A DNA stretch of 6,556 nt from positions 1 to 6,556 of the forward strand of contig CAJKJS010000084.1 in assembly GCA_905200265.1 (NCBI GenBank), given 5' to 3'. Made by a program: the position numbers and the translations under genes. The DNA is from an uncultured Oscillospiraceae bacterium (lineage in GTDB: Bacteria; Bacillota; Clostridia; Oscillospirales; Acutalibacteraceae). Shown here piece after piece: positions 1 through 6,378 of this stretch. The number at the start of each line of letters is the position of its first letter. The stretch's first letter is position 1. The notes beneath the pieces are model-generated. The model did no database searches. It had not been told where the DNA came from and saw nothing but the letters and a program-made list of their open reading frames with translations.

Positions 1-54
1 AGCGCCACCTTGCCAAGGTGGAGGTAGCGAGTTCGAGCCTCGTCGTCCGCTCCA
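1..54 (+). tRNA. tRNA-Gly (anticodon GCC), 5' part outside window
   Basis: This is the 3' portion of a glycine tRNA; the acceptor 5' strand and most of the D arm lie before the window. The anticodon stem CCACC (5-9) pairs with GGTGG (17-21) around the loop TTGCCAA (10-16), which places anticodon GCC at 12-14. A five-base variable loop (22-26) follows. The T stem GCGAG (27-31) pairs with CTCGT (39-43), including one G-U pair, around the canonical loop TTCGAGC (32-38). The 3' acceptor strand CGTCCGC (44-50), discriminator T51 and an encoded CCA (52-54) complete the gene. It would decode GGC and GGU codons. A terminator begins at the next base, so this is the last gene of its transcript. The identity rests on the anticodon; the missing half prevents a full cloverleaf check. 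Confidence 0.95.
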
Positions 55-96
55 AGCCCGGAATGATCGAATGATCATTCCGGGCTTTTTCTTTTT
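55..96 (+). terminator. Intrinsic terminator of the tRNA-Gly transcript
   Basis: A perfect 14-bp stem, AGCCCGGAATGATC (55-68) with its complement (73-86), closes a four-base GAAT loop. It runs into a T-rich tract (86-96, interrupted by a single C). It starts immediately after the tRNA CCA end, so the hairpin ends the tRNA transcript and insulates typA from it. Confidence 0.95.
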
Positions 97-126
97 GCCT
101 GCCCCATAAAAAACGGGAAAAACCGG

Positions 127-146
127 CTTGTTTGTACAAAAACAAG
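127..146. repeat. Small inverted repeat upstream of the typA promoter
   Basis: CTTGTTT (127-133) is mirrored by AAACAAG (140-146) across six bases, and the centre also contains the 10-bp palindrome TTTGTACAAA (131-140). It lies about 48 bases upstream of the typA -35 box, in the otherwise featureless spacer between the tRNA terminator and the promoter. It could be a protein-binding site, but a short AT-rich palindrome can arise by chance. No known operator is recognised. Confidence 0.3.
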
Positions 147-193
147 GGGCTTGGTGCGATGCATTTCTGGTATTTTACCGCCTGCCCTTTACC

Positions 194-222
194 TTCACAA
201 AACTTAGCAAAAGTGCTATAAT
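194..222 (+). promoter_or_regulatory. Housekeeping sigma (SigA/sigma-70 type) promoter for typA
   Basis: The -35 box TTCACA (194-199) matches TTGACA at five of six positions. An exact 17-base spacer leads to a perfect TATAAT -10 box (217-222), preceded by TG one base away (214-215), which is the extended -10 motif. Transcription would start near 229, giving a leader of about 35 bases before the ATG at 265, too short for a riboswitch. The match implies strong constitutive expression of typA and probably the exonuclease gene behind it. Confidence 0.85.
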
Positions 223-252
223 AATACCGTTTGTTTCGTGAAATTTTCTGAT

Positions 253-257
253 AAGGA
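253..257 (+). promoter_or_regulatory. Ribosome binding site of typA
   Basis: AAGGA at 253-257 lies seven bases before ATG 265. It is closer than ideal to GTG 262 and further than ideal from ATG 271, so it supports 265 as the start. Confidence 0.7.
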
Positions 258-264
258 TTGAGTG

Positions 265-2091
265 ATGAACATGGACGTAAGAAATGATTTGCGCAATGTG
301 GCTATTATTGCTCACGTTGACCATGGGAAAACCACACTGGTGGACCAGCTGCTGCGGCAAAGCGGTGTATTCCGGGTAAACGAAGCCGTAGTCGACCGGG
401 TCATGGATAGCAACGATCTGGAACGGGAACGCGGGATCACCATTCTTTCCAAAAATACGGCTGTCATGTACGATGGTGTGCGGATCAATATTGTGGATAC
501 CCCCGGCCATGCGGATTTTGGCGGCGAAGTGGAACGAATCCTCATGATGGTTGACGGCGTATTGCTGCTGGTGGATGCGTTTGAAGGCTGCATGCCCCAA
601 ACCCGGTTTGTGCTGAAAAAAGCACTGGCTCTGGGCAAAAAGCCCGTGGTGGTGCTCAATAAAATTGACCGTCCCGGCGCACGGCCCGAAGAAGTGGTGG
701 ACGAAGTACTGGACCTGTTTATTGAACTGGGCGCCAATGACGACCAATTGGAATTCCCGGTGGTGTATGCATCCGCGCGGGATGGCTACGCCAGTGTAGA
801 CCCCCACACCCCCGGCACCGATATGAAACCGGTGTTCGATGCCATTATTCAGAACATCCCTGCGCCTCAGGGCGATTTGAACGGCCCGGCCCAGGTGCTG
901 TTTTCCAACATTGACTATGACGATTACGTGGGCCGTATCGGCATTGGCCGGGTGGAACGCGGCCATATCCATGTAAATGACAGCATGGTGCTGTGCACCA
1001 ATGACGGCAGCACCCGCAATGTGCGGATTACCAAGCTCTATGAATTCCAGGGACTCAAGCGCGTGGAATGTCAGGAAGCCGCGCTGGGCGATCTGGTGGC
1101 CGTCTCCGGTATTACGGACCTGAACATTGGCGAAACCGCCTGTTCGCCCGACTGTGTGGAACCGCTGCCGTTTGTCAAGATCGACGAACCTACGGTATCC
1201 ATGATGTTCATGGTCAACAACAGCCCGTTCGCCGGCCGGGAAGGCAAATATGTCACCTCCCGGAACCTGCGTGACCGCTTGTTTAAAGAAGTGGAAACCA
1301 ACGTGGCTATGCGCGTGGAAGAAACCGATTCCACCGATACGTTTAAAGTATCCGGGCGCGGCGAACTGCATTTGTCCATCCTCATTGAACAGATGCGCCG
1401 CCAGAACTATGAATTCCAGGTTTCCAGCCCCACGGTTATCTATAAAACCATCAATGGCAAGCTGCACGAACCCATCGAACTGCTCATGATCGAAGTGCCC
1501 GAAAATTATGTGGGCGCCGTGATGGAAAAACTGGGCAGCCGCAAAGCGGAACTGGTGAATATGGGGACGAGAGAAAACGGCGAAACCCATCTGGAATTCC
1601 GCATTCCGTCCCGTGGCCTGATGGGCTACCGTTCGGAATTTATGACGGATACCAACGGCAACGGCATTATGAACCACGTGTTTGACAGCTACGAACCCTA
1701 TAAGGGCGATATCCAGCAGCGCCAGCAGGGCTCGCTGATTGCCCACGAAACCGGTGAATCCACGGGCTACGGCCTGTTTTACGCGCAGGACCGCGGCCGT
1801 CTGTTCATTGGGCCCGGTGTGGAAGTGTACGAAGGCATGATCGTGGGTGTATCGCCCAAGAGTGAAGATATCACGGTGAATGTGTGCAAGAAAAAGCACG
1901 TCACCAACACCCGTGCTTCCGGTTCGGACGAAGCTCTCAAGCTCACCCCGCCCACCATCCTCAGTTTGGAACAGTCGCTGGAATTTATTGCCGATGACGA
2001 ACTGGTGGAAGTGACGCCCAAGAGCATTCGTATGCGCAAAATGATCCTGAATAAGGAACAGCGTATGAAACAGGCAAAAGGCAAAAAATAA
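265..2091 (+). CDS. typA: Translational GTPase TypA/BipA
   Basis: A 608-residue ribosome-associated GTPase of the EF-G/LepA superfamily, the usual TypA length. The family binds the 70S ribosome near the factor site and affects ribosome assembly, stress adaptation and low-temperature growth. All GTPase motifs are visible: G1 AHVDHGKT (16-23), G2 RGITI (56-60, Thr59), G3 DTPGH (78-82, with catalytic-type His82), G4 NKID (132-135) and G5 SAR (170-172). A beta-barrel domain II follows (about 205-295), then an EF-G III-like domain with SGRGELH (363-369), an EF-G V-like domain starting near 402, and the TypA-specific C-terminal domain from about 481 with GDIQQRQQG. The EF-G domain IV is absent, as expected. 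ATG 265 is preferred over in-frame GTG 262 and ATG 271 because of the ribosome binding site spacing. No sign of damage. It is the first gene of a likely two-gene unit. Confidence 0.98.
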   Translation: MNMDVRNDLRNVAIIAHVDHGKTTLVDQLLRQSGVFRVNEAVVDRVMDSNDLERERGITILSKNTAVMYDGVRINIVDTPGHADFGGEVERILMMVDGVLLLVDAFEGCMPQTRFVLKKALALGKKPVVVLNKIDRPGARPEEVVDEVLDLFIELGANDDQLEFPVVYASARDGYASVDPHTPGTDMKPVFDAIIQNIPAPQGDLNGPAQVLFSNIDYDDYVGRIGIGRVERGHIHVNDSMVLCTNDGSTRNVRITKLYEFQGLKRVECQEAALGDLVAVSGITDLNIGETACSPDCVEPLPFVKIDEPTVSMMFMVNNSPFAGREGKYVTSRNLRDRLFKEVETNVAMRVEETDSTDTFKVSGRGELHLSILIEQMRRQNYEFQVSSPTVIYKTINGKLHEPIELLMIEVPENYVGAVMEKLGSRKAELVNMGTRENGETHLEFRIPSRGLMGYRSEFMTDTNGNGIMNHVFDSYEPYKGDIQQRQQGSLIAHETGESTGYGLFYAQDRGRLFIGPGVEVYEGMIVGVSPKSEDITVNVCKKKHVTNTRASGSDEALKLTPPTILSLEQSLEFIADDELVEVTPKSIRMRKMILNKEQRMKQAKGKK

Positions 2092-2114
2092 TCCATCAGG
2101 TTCGGAGTGTATGC

Positions 2115-3014
2115 ATGCAGTATATCATCCTTGATTTGGAATGGAATGCCGCTTACAGCCGGCGCCGCCAGGGATTTATTAACGAAATCATTGAATTTGG
2201 TGCGGTCAAGGTAGACGGACATTTACAGGTAATCGATACGTTCAGTGCCCTGGTTCGCCCGCAGGTTGGCAAAAAAATCAGCGGGAAAGTCCGCTCGCTG
2301 ACGAATATCACCAATGAAGAATTGGTGGGGGGCACGCCGTTCATGCAGGTGATGAGCCGGTTTCGCCGGTGGGCCGGGCAGGCCGTGGTGCTCACCTGGG
2401 GCACGTCCGATATCCTCACCCTGATCGAAAACAGCCTCTATTTCAGCGGCAGCGAAAAAATCCCCTTCCTACAGCGTTACATGGACTTACAGGCGTATTG
2501 CCAGTATCGCATGGGGGAAACCGGCGGCCAGCAAATGGGCCTTTCCACCGCCGCGGAAAAACTGGGTGTTGACGAAACGGCGTTTGACCATCACCGGGCG
2601 CTGGATGACAGCTTGCTTTCCCTTGCCTGCCTGCGAAAGGTGTGGGACCCCGGTACCGTGGGGCCGTTTATCCAAAATGCGCAGCAACAGGCGTTTTATG
2701 ACCGCATGCGCTTTAAAACCACCATTATTACCGATTTGCACCATCCGCAAATCCGCCGCCGGGATTTGATGTTCCGGTGCGAACAGTGCGGCATCATTGC
2801 CCGGCGGCTGGAACGCTGGCAGCTGCACAATAAAGCTTTTCGGGCCCGGTTCTTCTGCCGGAACTGCCGGCAGGAGTTCATCGGACGGGTGCAGTTTAAA
2901 TTAAAATACGGAGGCATGACCGTGAAAAAGAAGGTGCTGCCTTTGCCGCCTGAGAAGGAAGAAAAAAAGGCGGAGAAAAAGCCGGAGGAAGCGCCACCCG
3001 CCCTTTCGGTATAA
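2115..3014 (+). CDS. DEDDh 3'-5' exonuclease (DnaQ/ERI-1/KapD-like) with C-terminal zinc-ribbon-like module
   Basis: A 299-residue predicted cytoplasmic exonuclease of the RNase T/DnaQ superfamily. The acidic active site is complete: Exo I DLEWN with Asp7 and Glu9, Exo II Asp99 within WGTSD, and Exo III HRALDD with His160 and Asp165 (H-x4-D spacing, the DEDDh subtype). The nuclease fold ends near residue 180. The short N-terminal DxEWN form and the Exo II context resemble the ERI-1/KapD group, so RNA or short single-stranded nucleic acid is a plausible substrate; this is inference. Beyond the nuclease, Cys222, Cys225, Cys248 and Cys251 (CxxC-x22-CxxC) look like a zinc-binding ribbon. A Lys/Glu/Pro-rich, probably disordered tail covers 270-299. 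GGAG at 2104-2107 lies seven bases before the ATG. The gene starts 23 bases after typA with no terminator between, so co-transcription is likely. The exact substrate is unknown. Confidence 0.88.
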   Translation: MQYIILDLEWNAAYSRRRQGFINEIIEFGAVKVDGHLQVIDTFSALVRPQVGKKISGKVRSLTNITNEELVGGTPFMQVMSRFRRWAGQAVVLTWGTSDILTLIENSLYFSGSEKIPFLQRYMDLQAYCQYRMGETGGQQMGLSTAAEKLGVDETAFDHHRALDDSLLSLACLRKVWDPGTVGPFIQNAQQQAFYDRMRFKTTIITDLHHPQIRRRDLMFRCEQCGIIARRLERWQLHNKAFRARFFCRNCRQEFIGRVQFKLKYGGMTVKKKVLPLPPEKEEKKAEKKPEEAPPALSV

Positions 3015-3020
3015 AAAGAA

Positions 3021-3057
3021 AAGCCGGAACCTTCAAAAAGAGGAGGTTCCGGTTTTT
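3021..3057 (+). terminator. Hairpin terminator after the exonuclease gene, likely bidirectional
   Basis: The stem CCGGAACCT (3024-3032) pairs with AGGTTCCGG (3044-3052), extended by G-U and A-U pairs on the outside. A T tract follows on the + strand (3053-3057). Read on the - strand, the same stem is followed by a pyrimidine-rich run complementary to 3011-3022 (CTTTTCTTTTTAT). It can therefore also terminate the leftward polyamine operon. It begins a few bases after the exonuclease stop codon. Confidence 0.88.
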
Positions 3058-3066
3058 GTATTGACA

Positions 3067-3110
3067 GAAGCCCTGTATCGATTCGGATACAGGGCTTCTC
3101 TTTTATTTTA
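3067..3110 (+). terminator. Second tandem hairpin terminator between convergent genes
   Basis: A perfect 13-bp stem, GAAGCCCTGTATC (3067-3079) with its complement (3086-3098), encloses the six-base loop GATTCG. A T-rich stretch TCTTTTATTTTA (3099-3110) follows on the + strand. On the - strand the hairpin is followed by TGTCAA and has no U tract, so it is mainly a backup terminator for rightward transcription. For leftward transcripts it would still form a stable 3' structure just after the nspC stop codon. Confidence 0.85.
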
Positions 3111-3112
3111 GG

Positions 3113-4237
3113 TTATGATAGGCGCATGGCAAAATCTTCATACGAAAAGGAACGGATCAGCTCACACGGGCCGTTTTCCCGCTGAAAACGGATATCCGGC
3201 AGCCTTTGGCCGTTAAACGTGTTGGTTTTCACCATGGTATACAGCGCCATATCCTGGAAGGTGACGGTATCGCCTTCCCGCAGGGGGGTATCAAAAGAAT
3301 AATCCCCGATGATATCCCCGGCCAGGCAGGTGGGGCCCGTCAGGCGGTACACATACGGCTTTTCGCCCGGTTCTCCGGCGTTTTGCACCGGTGGGCGGTA
3401 GGGCATTTCCAGTACATCCGGCATATGGCAGGCGGCCGAGGTATCTAAAATCACGTTCTGCACGTCGCCGTTTGGCACGATTGCCAGCACCCGGCTGATA
3501 AGGTCCCCGGCGTAATAGACCACCGCTTCTCCCGGTTCCAGGTAGACGGTGACGCCGTAGGTATCCCGCAAATGACGCACCAGGCGGATGAGCGTATCCC
3601 GGTCGTAATCCGGGCGGGTGATATGGTGCCCGCCGCCCAGGTTCAGCCAGGAAAGCCCCGGTAAATAGGCGCCAAATTTTTCTTCGAAGGCCTGTAGGGT
3701 CGTTTCAAGGGCGTCGCTGTTTTGTTCGCACAGAGTGTGGAAATGCAGCCCGTCCAGCAGGGAAAGCTGGGAAGGGTCGAATTGTGCAAGGGTCGTCCCC
3801 AGCCGGGAACCCGGGGCGCAGGGGTCATAAATCGCGTGGCCCTCCTGGGTGGAGCACTCGGGATTCACACGCAGCCCGATGGATTTGCCCGCCGCTTTAG
3901 CCCGGGGGCCAAAGCGGGCAACCTGGTCGGGTGAATTAAACACCAGGTGGTCGGCATAGGAGAGGAGTTCAATAAATTCATCTTCCCTATAGGCGGGGGC
4001 AAACACATGGGTTTCGCCCCCAAATTTTTCCTTGCCCAACCGGGCTTCATACAGCCCGCTGGCGGTGGTGCCCGACAGGTAGGAAGCAATCAGCGGGTAG
4101 CAGGCGAACATGGAGAACGCCTTTTGCGCCAGCAAAATACGGGCGCCGCTCTCTTTTGCCACCTGCTGCAAAATGGTCAGGTTGTGTTTCAGCCGCGCTT
4201 CGTCCACCACAAAGTACGGGGTTCGAAAGTCACTCAT
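3113..4237 (-). CDS. nspC: Carboxynorspermidine/carboxyspermidine decarboxylase
   Basis: A 374-residue PLP-dependent, alanine-racemase-fold decarboxylase, normal length for NspC. It removes the carboxyl group from carboxyspermidine (or carboxynorspermidine) to give spermidine (or norspermidine). Visible features in order: LLAQKAFS with Lys39 as the PLP Schiff-base lysine; SRLG (144-147); HFH (165-167); the glycine loop GGGHH (201-205) for PLP phosphate; EPGE (234-237); Asp265; GPTCLAGD with Cys304, the catalytic cysteine of this fold; and the ALYTMVKTNTFNG stretch (331-343) typical of NspC. It is the last gene of the operon. Its ATG overlaps the dehydrogenase stop as ATGA, which suggests translational coupling, and GGAG (4249-4246) lies eight bases upstream. 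With agmatinase upstream supplying putrescine, carboxyspermidine is the likelier substrate (inference). Diaminopimelate decarboxylase is unlikely given the short length and NspC-type motifs. Confidence 0.95.
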   Translation of the reverse strand: MSDFRTPYFVVDEARLKHNLTILQQVAKESGARILLAQKAFSMFACYPLIASYLSGTTASGLYEARLGKEKFGGETHVFAPAYREDEFIELLSYADHLVFNSPDQVARFGPRAKAAGKSIGLRVNPECSTQEGHAIYDPCAPGSRLGTTLAQFDPSQLSLLDGLHFHTLCEQNSDALETTLQAFEEKFGAYLPGLSWLNLGGGHHITRPDYDRDTLIRLVRHLRDTYGVTVYLEPGEAVVYYAGDLISRVLAIVPNGDVQNVILDTSAACHMPDVLEMPYRPPVQNAGEPGEKPYVYRLTGPTCLAGDIIGDYSFDTPLREGDTVTFQDMALYTMVKTNTFNGQRLPDIRFQRENGPCELIRSFSYEDFAMRLS

Positions 4238-5493
4238 TCCACCAGCTCCGGATCATCCTGCACCTGCCAGGGCAGGCCGCACACAGACAGGGCTTCCATA
4301 TAGGGATCGGGATCGAATTCTTCCACGGTGTATACGCCGGGTTTTGTCCATTTGCCGGTGAGCATCATCATGGCGCCTGCCATGGCCGGTACGCCGGTGG
4401 TGTAGCTAATGGCCTGGGATTCCACTTCCCGGTAGCAGGCCTGATGGTCGCACACATTGTAAATATAGGCGGTCTTTTCTTTGCCGTCCTTTTTACCGGT
4501 GAAAATGCACCCGATGTTGGTTTTGCCTACAGTGCGCGGGCCCAGGCTGGCGGGATCGGGCAGCAGAGCTTTCAAGAACTGGATGGGCACAATGGGGCGG
4601 CCTTCATACATGACCGGCTCGGTGGACAGCATGCCCACGTTTTCCAGACACTTCATGTGGGTCAGATAGCTCTGGCCAAAGGTCATGAAAAAGCGAATGC
4701 GTTTGACGCCCGGAATGTTTTTCGCCAGGGATTCGATTTCTTCGTGGTGCAATAGGTACATGTCCTTCTGGCCCACCTGGTCAAAGTTATAGGTGCGGTG
4801 AATGCTCATGGCCGGGATTTCCACCCAGTGGCCGTTTTCGCAGTAGGAGCCGGGAGCCGACACTTCCCGCAAATTGACTTCCGGGTTAAAGTTCGTGGCG
4901 AAGGGGTATCCGTGGTCGCCGCCGTTGCAGTCCAGGATGTCGATGGTGTCGATGGTATCAAACAGGTGTTTCTGCGCCCAGGCACAGTACGCCTGGGTGA
5001 CGCCGGGGTCAAAGCCGGAGCCCAGTAGCGCCGTCAGGCCGGCCTTTTCAAACTTTTCTTTGTAGGCCCACTGCCAGGAATAATCAAAGTACGCCGAAAA
5101 GCCCTCTTCGCGGCAGCGCTTTTCGTACGCTTCCCGCCAAACGGGGTCGCTCAGATCTTCGGGTTCATAGTTTGCCGTGTCCATATAGTTTACGCCGCAC
5201 GTAAGGCACGCATCCATAATGGTCAGGTCCTGGTACGGCAGGGCGATATTCATCACCAAATCGGGCTGCACCTCACGGATAAGGGCGCACACTTCGTCCA
5301 CGTTATCCGCATTTACCTGGGCGGTGGTCAGTTTGGTTTTCGTGGTGCCGGCCAGCTTCTCAGCCAGTTCGTCACACTTGCTCTTCGTGCGGCTGGCAAT
5401 GCACAGTTCGGTAAACACGTCGCTGTGCTGGCAGCATTTGCGAATCGCCACGTTGGCTACGCCGCCGCAGCCAATCACCAGTACTTTACTCAT
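4234..5493 (-). CDS. Carboxynorspermidine/carboxyspermidine dehydrogenase (saccharopine dehydrogenase family)
   Basis: A 419-residue cytoplasmic oxidoreductase related to saccharopine dehydrogenase (Lys1 type). It is expected to condense L-aspartate beta-semialdehyde with putrescine (or diaminopropane) and reduce the imine with NADPH, giving carboxyspermidine for NspC. The N terminus is a Rossmann fold with VIGCGGVAN (glycine loop at 8-13). ASRT at 33-36 follows the second strand, where Arg35 could contact the NADP phosphate. Stretches I associate with this subfamily are LPYQDLTIMDAC (85-96), MDTANYE (104-110) and GSGFDPGVTQAYCAWA (158-173). The start at 5493 is supported by AAAGGAG (5509-5503) nine bases upstream and by the glycine loop sitting right at the N terminus. 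It follows speB after 21 bases and overlaps nspC by four. True saccharopine dehydrogenase is a weaker alternative because NspC is the immediate partner. Confidence 0.93.
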   Translation of the reverse strand: MSKVLVIGCGGVANVAIRKCCQHSDVFTELCIASRTKSKCDELAEKLAGTTKTKLTTAQVNADNVDEVCALIREVQPDLVMNIALPYQDLTIMDACLTCGVNYMDTANYEPEDLSDPVWREAYEKRCREEGFSAYFDYSWQWAYKEKFEKAGLTALLGSGFDPGVTQAYCAWAQKHLFDTIDTIDILDCNGGDHGYPFATNFNPEVNLREVSAPGSYCENGHWVEIPAMSIHRTYNFDQVGQKDMYLLHHEEIESLAKNIPGVKRIRFFMTFGQSYLTHMKCLENVGMLSTEPVMYEGRPIVPIQFLKALLPDPASLGPRTVGKTNIGCIFTGKKDGKEKTAYIYNVCDHQACYREVESQAISYTTGVPAMAGAMMMLTGKWTKPGVYTVEEFDPDPYMEALSVCGLPWQVQDDPELVE

Positions 5494-5502
5494 AAGAAAA
5501 CA

Positions 5503-5509
5503 CTCCTTT
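5503..5509 (-). promoter_or_regulatory. Strong ribosome binding site of the dehydrogenase gene
   Basis: AAAGGAG on the - strand lies nine bases before the ATG at 5493, in the 21-base gap after speB. It is the closest match to the consensus Shine-Dalgarno in the window, and suggests independent strong initiation here rather than dependence on coupling from speB. Confidence 0.75.
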
Positions 5510-5514
5510 CTGTT

Positions 5515-6378
5515 TCAGCCCCGGCTTTGGGGCAGTGCCAACAACATTTCCCGCACGATCTTGCATGCCGCTGCGGTGGAAATCCCGCTGGGATCGTAGG
5601 GCGGGCTCAGTTCATTTACATCGCAGCCCACCACATGGGCCCGGCTGCATACCAGCGTGACCGCCCGGCGCAGGTCGTCAAAGCTCACGCCGCCCGGTTC
5701 CGGGGTGCCGGTGCCGGGGAATACGGAGGGATCAAGGATATCCAGATCCACCGTCAGATACACGGGAACATCCCCCAGCCGGGCGACCGTTTCTTCCAGC
5801 GTATCCAGTGTAAACCGGTGGGTTTCCACGTGGCCTTTCCCCCAGAGGAATTCGTCCCGGTCGCCGGAACGGATGCCAAACTGATGGATTCTTCCGTCGC
5901 CGGTTTTGTCCCAACAACGCCGCAGCACACAGGCGTGGGACAGCTCACTGCCCAGGTATTCCTGCCGCAAATCGGCGTGGGCGTCAAAATGGAGAATGTG
6001 CACGTCCGGGTACCGGTCATACACGGCGGAAAAAGCCCCCAGGGTCACCAGGTGTTCGCCCCCGGTTAAAAAGGGCAGTTTTCCGTCTTGCAAAATGGTG
6101 GCGGCCCGTTCCTCAATCATCGAAAGGGCCCGCGTGGGATTGCCAAAGGGCAGTTCGATATCGCCGCTATCGAAAATACGGCAGTCCAGTAAATCCCGTT
6201 CCTGATACGGGCTGAAACTTTCCAGTCCATAGGATTCCCGGCGAATGGCGGCACTGCCAAAGCGCGTACCGGGCCGGTAGGAGGTGGTGGAATCGAACGG
6301 GGCGCCGAACAGCACCACACCGGCCTCTTCGTAGTCGCTGTCGCAGCACAAAAAGGTTTCCATATTTTTATTCAACAT
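5515..6378 (-). CDS. speB: Agmatinase (ureohydrolase family)
   Basis: A 287-residue binuclear manganese ureohydrolase that should hydrolyse agmatine to putrescine and urea. The metal-ligand motifs are intact: GGEH with His109, FDAHAD with Asp132, His134 and Asp136, and DLDILDPS with Asp211 and Asp213. SHACVLRR (147-154), GTGTPEPGG (222-230) and DVNELSPPYD (253-262, Glu257) are also typical. The first metal motif is GGEH rather than the common GGDH. Agmatinase is preferred over arginase or formimidoglutamase because of the length, the N-terminal GAPFDSTTSYRPGTRFG (25-41) and the polyamine neighbours. The start at 6378 has a GAGGAG-like site about ten bases upstream and overlaps the end of speE by 11 bases; the alternative ATG at 6363 has no visible ribosome binding site. 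Its product putrescine is the substrate of both SpeE and the downstream dehydrogenase. Confidence 0.95.
   Translation of the reverse strand: MLNKNMETFLCCDSDYEEAGVVLFGAPFDSTTSYRPGTRFGSAAIRRESYGLESFSPYQERDLLDCRIFDSGDIELPFGNPTRALSMIEERAATILQDGKLPFLTGGEHLVTLGAFSAVYDRYPDVHILHFDAHADLRQEYLGSELSHACVLRRCWDKTGDGRIHQFGIRSGDRDEFLWGKGHVETHRFTLDTLEETVARLGDVPVYLTVDLDILDPSVFPGTGTPEPGGVSFDDLRRAVTLVCSRAHVVGCDVNELSPPYDPSGISTAAACKIVREMLLALPQSRG

Noticed and set aside
97..193. Possible riboswitch or small RNA between the tRNA terminator and the typA promoter
   Set aside because: Apart from the small palindrome there is no extended pairing or known riboswitch core, and the typA leader starts only near 229, so this stretch is probably not transcribed with typA.
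262..264. GTG at 262 as the typA start
   Set aside because: It is directly followed by ATG 265, which has better spacing from AAGGA (seven bases rather than four) and is the more common start codon.
175..1899. 574-codon open frame on the - strand opposite typA
   Set aside because: Its codons are exact reverse complements of typA codons (same triplet register), so it stays open simply because typA in this stretch uses no TTA, CTA or TCA codons, as expected from its GC-leaning codon choice. The translation is His/Phe/Val/Ala-rich with no recognisable domain, while typA is unambiguous.
3061..3089. TTGACA at 3061-3066 as a possible -35 box
   Set aside because: At 17-19 bases spacing the candidate -10 is only CGGATA/GGATAC/GATACA, it falls inside the terminator hairpin, and there is no rightward gene after it.
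3722..4755. Several + strand open frames of 60-200 codons across nspC and the dehydrogenase gene
   Set aside because: They overlap confidently identified enzymes on the other strand, show no family motifs, and I see no convincing promoter for them. They are shadows of the GC-rich coding frames.
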